From positions 1-54,549 of the forward strand of contig NZ_MCIB01000014.1 of assembly GCF_003609645.1 (NCBI RefSeq): DNA of 54,549 nt, written 5' to 3'. Shown piece after piece: positions 51,432 to 54,549 of the stretch. The notes under the pieces were generated by a model. It was not told the origin of the DNA, made no database searches, and was given only the letters and a program-made list of their open reading frames with translations. Position 1 is the first letter of the stretch. Each line of letters begins with the position of its first letter. Origin of the DNA: Thermohalobacter berrensis (GTDB lineage Bacteria > Bacillota > Clostridia > Tissierellales > Thermohalobacteraceae). The position numbers and the translations under genes are program-made.

Positions 51432-52877
51432 TTAATTGTAAATTGTCAATTGCTTATACAGTTTTTCATATTCTTTAGCAGAATTTTTCCAGCTGTAGTC
51501 TCCTTCCATTGCCCTTTTTACTAGCTTGTTCCAAGCCTTTTTATCATCATAAAATTTAACTGCCCTTTTTATTGTATAAAGCATGTCATATGCATTGTAG
51601 TTAGTAAAGCTAAATCCATTACCTTCGTCTGTAAATTCATTATATGGTTGTACTGTATCATTAAGTCCTCCAGTTTCCCTTACAATTGGAAGGGTTCCAT
51701 ATCTTAAGGATATCATCTGTCCAAGTCCACATGGTTCAAATAGTGATGGCATTAAGAACATATCTGAAGCTGCATAAATCTTCTTAGCAAGTGTATTATT
51801 AAATAGTATATTAGCTGATAGCTTATCTGGATACCTATGTGAATATTCCCTTAGTATTGATTCATAATATGGTTCCCCTGTTCCTAATATAACCAACTGT
51901 ACATCTAATGCTAATATTTCATCTAATACTTGAATTAATAGATCAATACCTTTCATATGTGCAAGCCTTGATACCATTCCAATCACTGGAACATCTTTTC
52001 TTCGTGGAAGTCCTAATTCTTTTTGAAGCTTTAATTTGTTTTCTACCTTTTTATCTATTGAATCAACACTATACTTAACATATATTTCTTTATCCTTCTT
52101 TGGGTTATACATCTCATAGTCTATTCCATTAAGTATTCCACAAAGCTTGTAGTTTAGTTTTCTTAATAAGCCATCTAGTTGTTGGCCATACTCGGGTGTC
52201 TGTATCTCTTTAGCATAAGTTTTACTTACAGTTGTTACTGCATCTGAATAGTTTATTCCACCCTTCATAAAGTTTATATTGCCATAAAACTCTAATGCCT
52301 CAGGATTAAAGTATTCCATACCAAGGTTTAAGAGACCAGTAAGTACTTCTTGTGGGAATATTCCTTGATATTTTAAATTGTGGATAGTAAAGACTGTTTT
52401 TATATCAGAATATTTATGGTCCCATCTATAGTGAGCATTAAGTAACACACTCACCATAGCTGTATGCCAATCATTACAATGAATTATATCTGGGTTAAAG
52501 TCTATATGCCTTATTGATTCTAATATAGCCCTATTTAGGAATGTAAATCTTTCACCATCATCATAATATCCATATAATCCATCTCTTTTAAAGTAATATT
52601 CATTGTCTATGAAATAATATGGTACACCTTCATATTCAAGATGTAATATTCCACAATACTCATTTTTTTGTCCTACTGGTACATCAAATTTAGTTATAAA
52701 CTTCATCTTATTTTTTATTTCTTCTGGAATTTGAGAATACTTTGGAAGTATTACTCTAACATCTATACCAATCTTTCTTAATGCCTTTGGTAGAGAATAT
52801 GCAACGTCTGCAAGTCCCCCAGTTTTTACAAAAGGTGCCACCTCACTAGCAGCATACAATATCTTTAATTTTGTCAT
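51432..52877 (-). CDS. glgA: Glycogen (starch) synthase
   Basis: A 481-residue GT5 enzyme that adds glucose from ADP-glucose to the growing alpha-1,4-glucan. K-T-G-G-L-A-D-V near residue 18 binds ADP-glucose; H-N-L-K-Y-Q-G, V-S-R-L-A-H-M-K-G and the E-P-C-G-L-G-Q-M motif with R-E-T-G-G-L-N-D-T near the C-terminus are intact. The last codons and stop (Q-L-T-I-Y-N) lie inside a CAATTGACAATT-type repeat. It forms a glycogen cluster with glgD upstream, separated by ~480 bases of repeats, so it may have its own promoter. Confidence 0.95.
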   Translation of the reverse strand: MTKLKILYAASEVAPFVKTGGLADVAYSLPKALRKIGIDVRVILPKYSQIPEEIKNKMKFITKFDVPVGQKNEYCGILHLEYEGVPYYFIDNEYYFKRDGLYGYYDDGERFTFLNRAILESIRHIDFNPDIIHCNDWHTAMVSVLLNAHYRWDHKYSDIKTVFTIHNLKYQGIFPQEVLTGLLNLGMEYFNPEALEFYGNINFMKGGINYSDAVTTVSKTYAKEIQTPEYGQQLDGLLRKLNYKLCGILNGIDYEMYNPKKDKEIYVKYSVDSIDKKVENKLKLQKELGLPRRKDVPVIGMVSRLAHMKGIDLLIQVLDEILALDVQLVILGTGEPYYESILREYSHRYPDKLSANILFNNTLAKKIYAASDMFLMPSLFEPCGLGQMISLRYGTLPIVRETGGLNDTVQPYNEFTDEGNGFSFTNYNAYDMLYTIKRAVKFYDDKKAWNKLVKRAMEGDYSWKNSAKEYEKLYKQLTIYN

Positions 52878-52903
52878 TCCCGCTTCCTCCTTTTCTTTAA
52901 AAA

Positions 52904-52996
52904 GCAGTTCCTAGCTCTTTGCTCTCAGCCCTTAATAAAACTAGAAACTATCATCTGTTTCTTATCTAAAAACTAGGAACTGAGAGCTAACAACTG
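52904..52996. repeat. 93-bp intergenic repeat, copy A
   Basis: Begins GCAGTTCCTAGCTCTTTGC and ends with ACTAGGAACTGAGAGC. Copy B at 53190-53282 differs at only two positions. The ends CAGTTCCTAG and CTAGGAACTG pair, so the unit can fold as a long hairpin. Confidence 0.85.
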
Positions 52997-53189
52997 TTTT
53001 TTTACTAACCACTAACATATATTTTTAATTATATTTCGTCTTTTCATCATTAAACCTAGGGGACAGGTCTCCTGTTTCACTACGTTCAACGATAGAACTG
53101 TCCCCCGTTTCACTAACACATATTTTTTTCTCTTTATTTGCTTTTCTAATTCTCAATTTTCAATTTTCCATTGTCAATTGTATTTTAAT
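52997..53189. repeat. Mixed repeat patch between glgD and glgA
   Basis: Gene-free. It contains GGGACAGGTCTCCTGTTTCAC (53060-53080) and GAACTGTCCCCCGTTTCAC (53095-53113), two related pieces able to pair around a 15-base centre, and CAATTTTCCATTGTCAATTG (53161-53180) of the AATTG repeat family. Confidence 0.55.
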
Positions 53190-53282
53190 GCAGTTCCTAG
53201 CTCTTTGCTCTCAGCCCTTAATAAAACTAGAAACTATCATCTGTTTCTTATCTAAAAACTAGGAACTGAAAGCTAAGAACTG
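53190..53282. repeat. 93-bp intergenic repeat, copy B
   Basis: Near-identical direct repeat of 52904-52996. The last part reads GAAAGCTAAGAACTG instead of GAGAGCTAACAACTG. It is followed by another AATTG-type repeat tract up to the glgD stop. Confidence 0.85.
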
Positions 53283-53362
53283 TATTTATTACTTGTCAAT
53301 TGTATTTATCCTATTTTACATTTTACATTTTCAATTTTTAATTTCTTTAATTCTCAATTGCA

Positions 53363-54481
53363 TTACAGTTTCACGTCTTTCTTTATAACTAAAGGACTTT
53401 CGGAATCTCCATGTAATACTTTATTTTTTGTAATATGTACGTTTTTATCAAGGATTACATTCTCTAAATTGGCGCCTTCATCAATAACACATTTCTGTAG
53501 GATAACACTATTTCTAATTACTGCACCTTTTTTAATTTTTACTCCCCTGGCAATAACACTGTTCTCTACTGTTCCTTCTATTACTCCACCATTTGCAACA
53601 ATAGAATTTTGAACCTTTGAACTATCAGTATATTTAGTAGGGGGCTCATCCTTTACCCTTGTATATATAAGTCCATTTTCGAAAAATAATTTTTCATATA
53701 AGTCCGTATTTAGTAATTCCATATTTGTTTTAAAATGACTCTTTATAGAATTAATACATGCAAGATAGCCATTAAACTGGTATGCATTTACTTTTAAATG
53801 TTCTACACTTTTTTGTATAGCTTGCTTAATATAATTATAATTACCCATAGTTATACTGTTTTGGATTATATCTATTAAAAGTTCTTTTTTCATAATATAC
53901 ATTTCCATAGAGATATTACAATAATCATCAGTGCCAACATTTTGACCTATACTTAAAACATTACCCTTTTCATCTAAATTAAGGGTATCACAGTTTAAAA
54001 ATCTTTTGTTGTCATTTTCTACCCTTTTATAAACAATTGTAATATCTGCATTAGATTCTTTATGAAATTTATAAACATCAGCTAAATCTATATTGCAAAT
54101 CATATAGCTTCTAGATAAAATAACATATTCCTGTTTACTTCTTTCAATATAATCTAAATGATTTCTAAAGTTCTCTATATCTCCATCATTTGCTATTAAA
54201 TTAGGTGCATTAGATACGGGAGTAAAAACAAATAATCCATCTATCTTTCTATCTAAATCCCACTCTTTCCCTGTTCTTAAATGATCTATCAATGAACGGC
54301 TCTTACCACGAGTAAAAATTGACACATTCTCAATACCAGCATTAACCATGTTGGATAGCATAAAATCTATTACTCTATATCTACCAGCTATTGGTATAGC
54401 TGCCAATGGCCTGTGATGGGTAAGCTCCCTTATTTCATCTTCCTTTTCACTTAAATTAATAATTCCCATAAGATCTTTCAT
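53363..54481 (-). CDS. glgD: Glucose-1-phosphate adenylyltransferase, GlgD subunit
   Basis: A 372-residue GlgD-type protein, the regulatory partner of GlgC in ADP-glucose formation. The N-terminus I-I-N-L-S-E-K-E-D and H-R-P-L-A-A-I-P-I-A-G-R-Y-R are typical; the G-G-G-T-R loop of catalytic GlgC is absent. A left-handed beta-helix occupies the C-terminal ~100 residues (I-V-A-N-G-G-V-I-E-G-T-V-E-N-S-V-I-A-R-G-V). Ribosome site AAAGGGGGAG. glgC would be expected just beyond the right edge. Confidence 0.93.
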   Translation of the reverse strand: MKDLMGIINLSEKEDEIRELTHHRPLAAIPIAGRYRVIDFMLSNMVNAGIENVSIFTRGKSRSLIDHLRTGKEWDLDRKIDGLFVFTPVSNAPNLIANDGDIENFRNHLDYIERSKQEYVILSRSYMICNIDLADVYKFHKESNADITIVYKRVENDNKRFLNCDTLNLDEKGNVLSIGQNVGTDDYCNISMEMYIMKKELLIDIIQNSITMGNYNYIKQAIQKSVEHLKVNAYQFNGYLACINSIKSHFKTNMELLNTDLYEKLFFENGLIYTRVKDEPPTKYTDSSKVQNSIVANGGVIEGTVENSVIARGVKIKKGAVIRNSVILQKCVIDEGANLENVILDKNVHITKNKVLHGDSESPLVIKKDVKL

Positions 54482-54549
54482 CTTTTTTTCTCCCCCTTTC
54501 TAAGCATCTAACCTTATCCTCATTTACCACTGTTATTTCTTCTGAATCT

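Noticed and set aside
53058-53113. Terminator or riboswitch between glgD and glgA
   Set aside because: The GGGACAGGTCTCC / GAACTGTCCCC pieces look like dispersed repeat material; no U-run follows in the glg direction.
54482-54549. Possible 3' end of glgC
   Set aside because: A minus-strand frame with I-T-V-V-N-E-D could be the GlgC tail and would run into glgD, but another frame stops earlier; too little sequence to decide.

Overview
The window is AT-rich DNA from a low-GC, strictly anaerobic, Gram-positive bacterium of the Clostridia type. Supporting signs are strong AGGAGG-type ribosome binding sites, TTG and GTG starts, a selenocysteine-decoded UGA, a group B [FeFe]-hydrogenase, a carbon monoxide dehydrogenase, hybrid cluster protein, GlgA/GlgD and CBO0543- and DUF5685-type proteins. 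No rRNA, tRNA or CRISPR array was seen.

Layout. 1-8 kb: cobT under a cobalamin riboswitch; a split permease (two half-size genes, one with a Fe-S tail) with a TetR regulator and two identical palindromic operators; a CstA-type transporter; a lipoprotein; a hydrogenase-like protein. 8-18.4 kb: an oxidative/nitrosative stress island. It holds a selenocysteine peroxiredoxin, an unknown protein plus a DUF1858 protein, a hemerythrin with a RIC/ScdA repair protein, a four-cysteine FNR-like regulator, hcp and cooS back to back, another hemerythrin, a NADH:rubredoxin-reductase-like flavoprotein with a DUF1450 protein, and an AhpD-like protein. CRP/FNR-type sites (GTGA-N6-TCA) lie before several of these, and at three promoters the spacing fits class II activation. 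The regulator keeps the CRP-type R-E-x3-R recognition residues, so it is the likely activator. A duplicated ~105-bp leader element precedes the regulator and the flavoprotein.

18.4-26.2 kb: parvulin, YaiI/YqxD protein, two M19 dipeptidases sharing a converted core, a transglutaminase-like protein, a zinc-ribbon protein behind a ribosome-site-masking hairpin, a DUF819 transporter and a divergent XRE-cupin regulator. 26.4-35.2 kb: zinc alcohol dehydrogenase, chemoreceptor, cupin, and a five-gene operon joining a sugar-type ABC importer (no ATPase) to a membrane-fusion protein and a MacB/FtsX-like protein. 35.2-39.4 kb: decayed IS3-family elements, one apparently nested in another.

39.4-54.5 kb: an ABC exporter; a DpnII-like restriction-modification operon with an extra zinc-finger methyltransferase; small membrane proteins; mnmA; a fold-type-II PLP-like/GNAT fusion lacking the PLP lysine; a membrane protein, a J-domain protein and a DUF5685 protein; and the glycogen genes glgA and glgD, separated by a dense patch of intergenic repeats.

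The parts most worth following are the selenoprotein-containing stress regulon, the duplicated leader, the hybrid ABC operon, the lysine-less PLP/GNAT fusion and the prenyl-synthase-like motifs in the DUF5685 protein.
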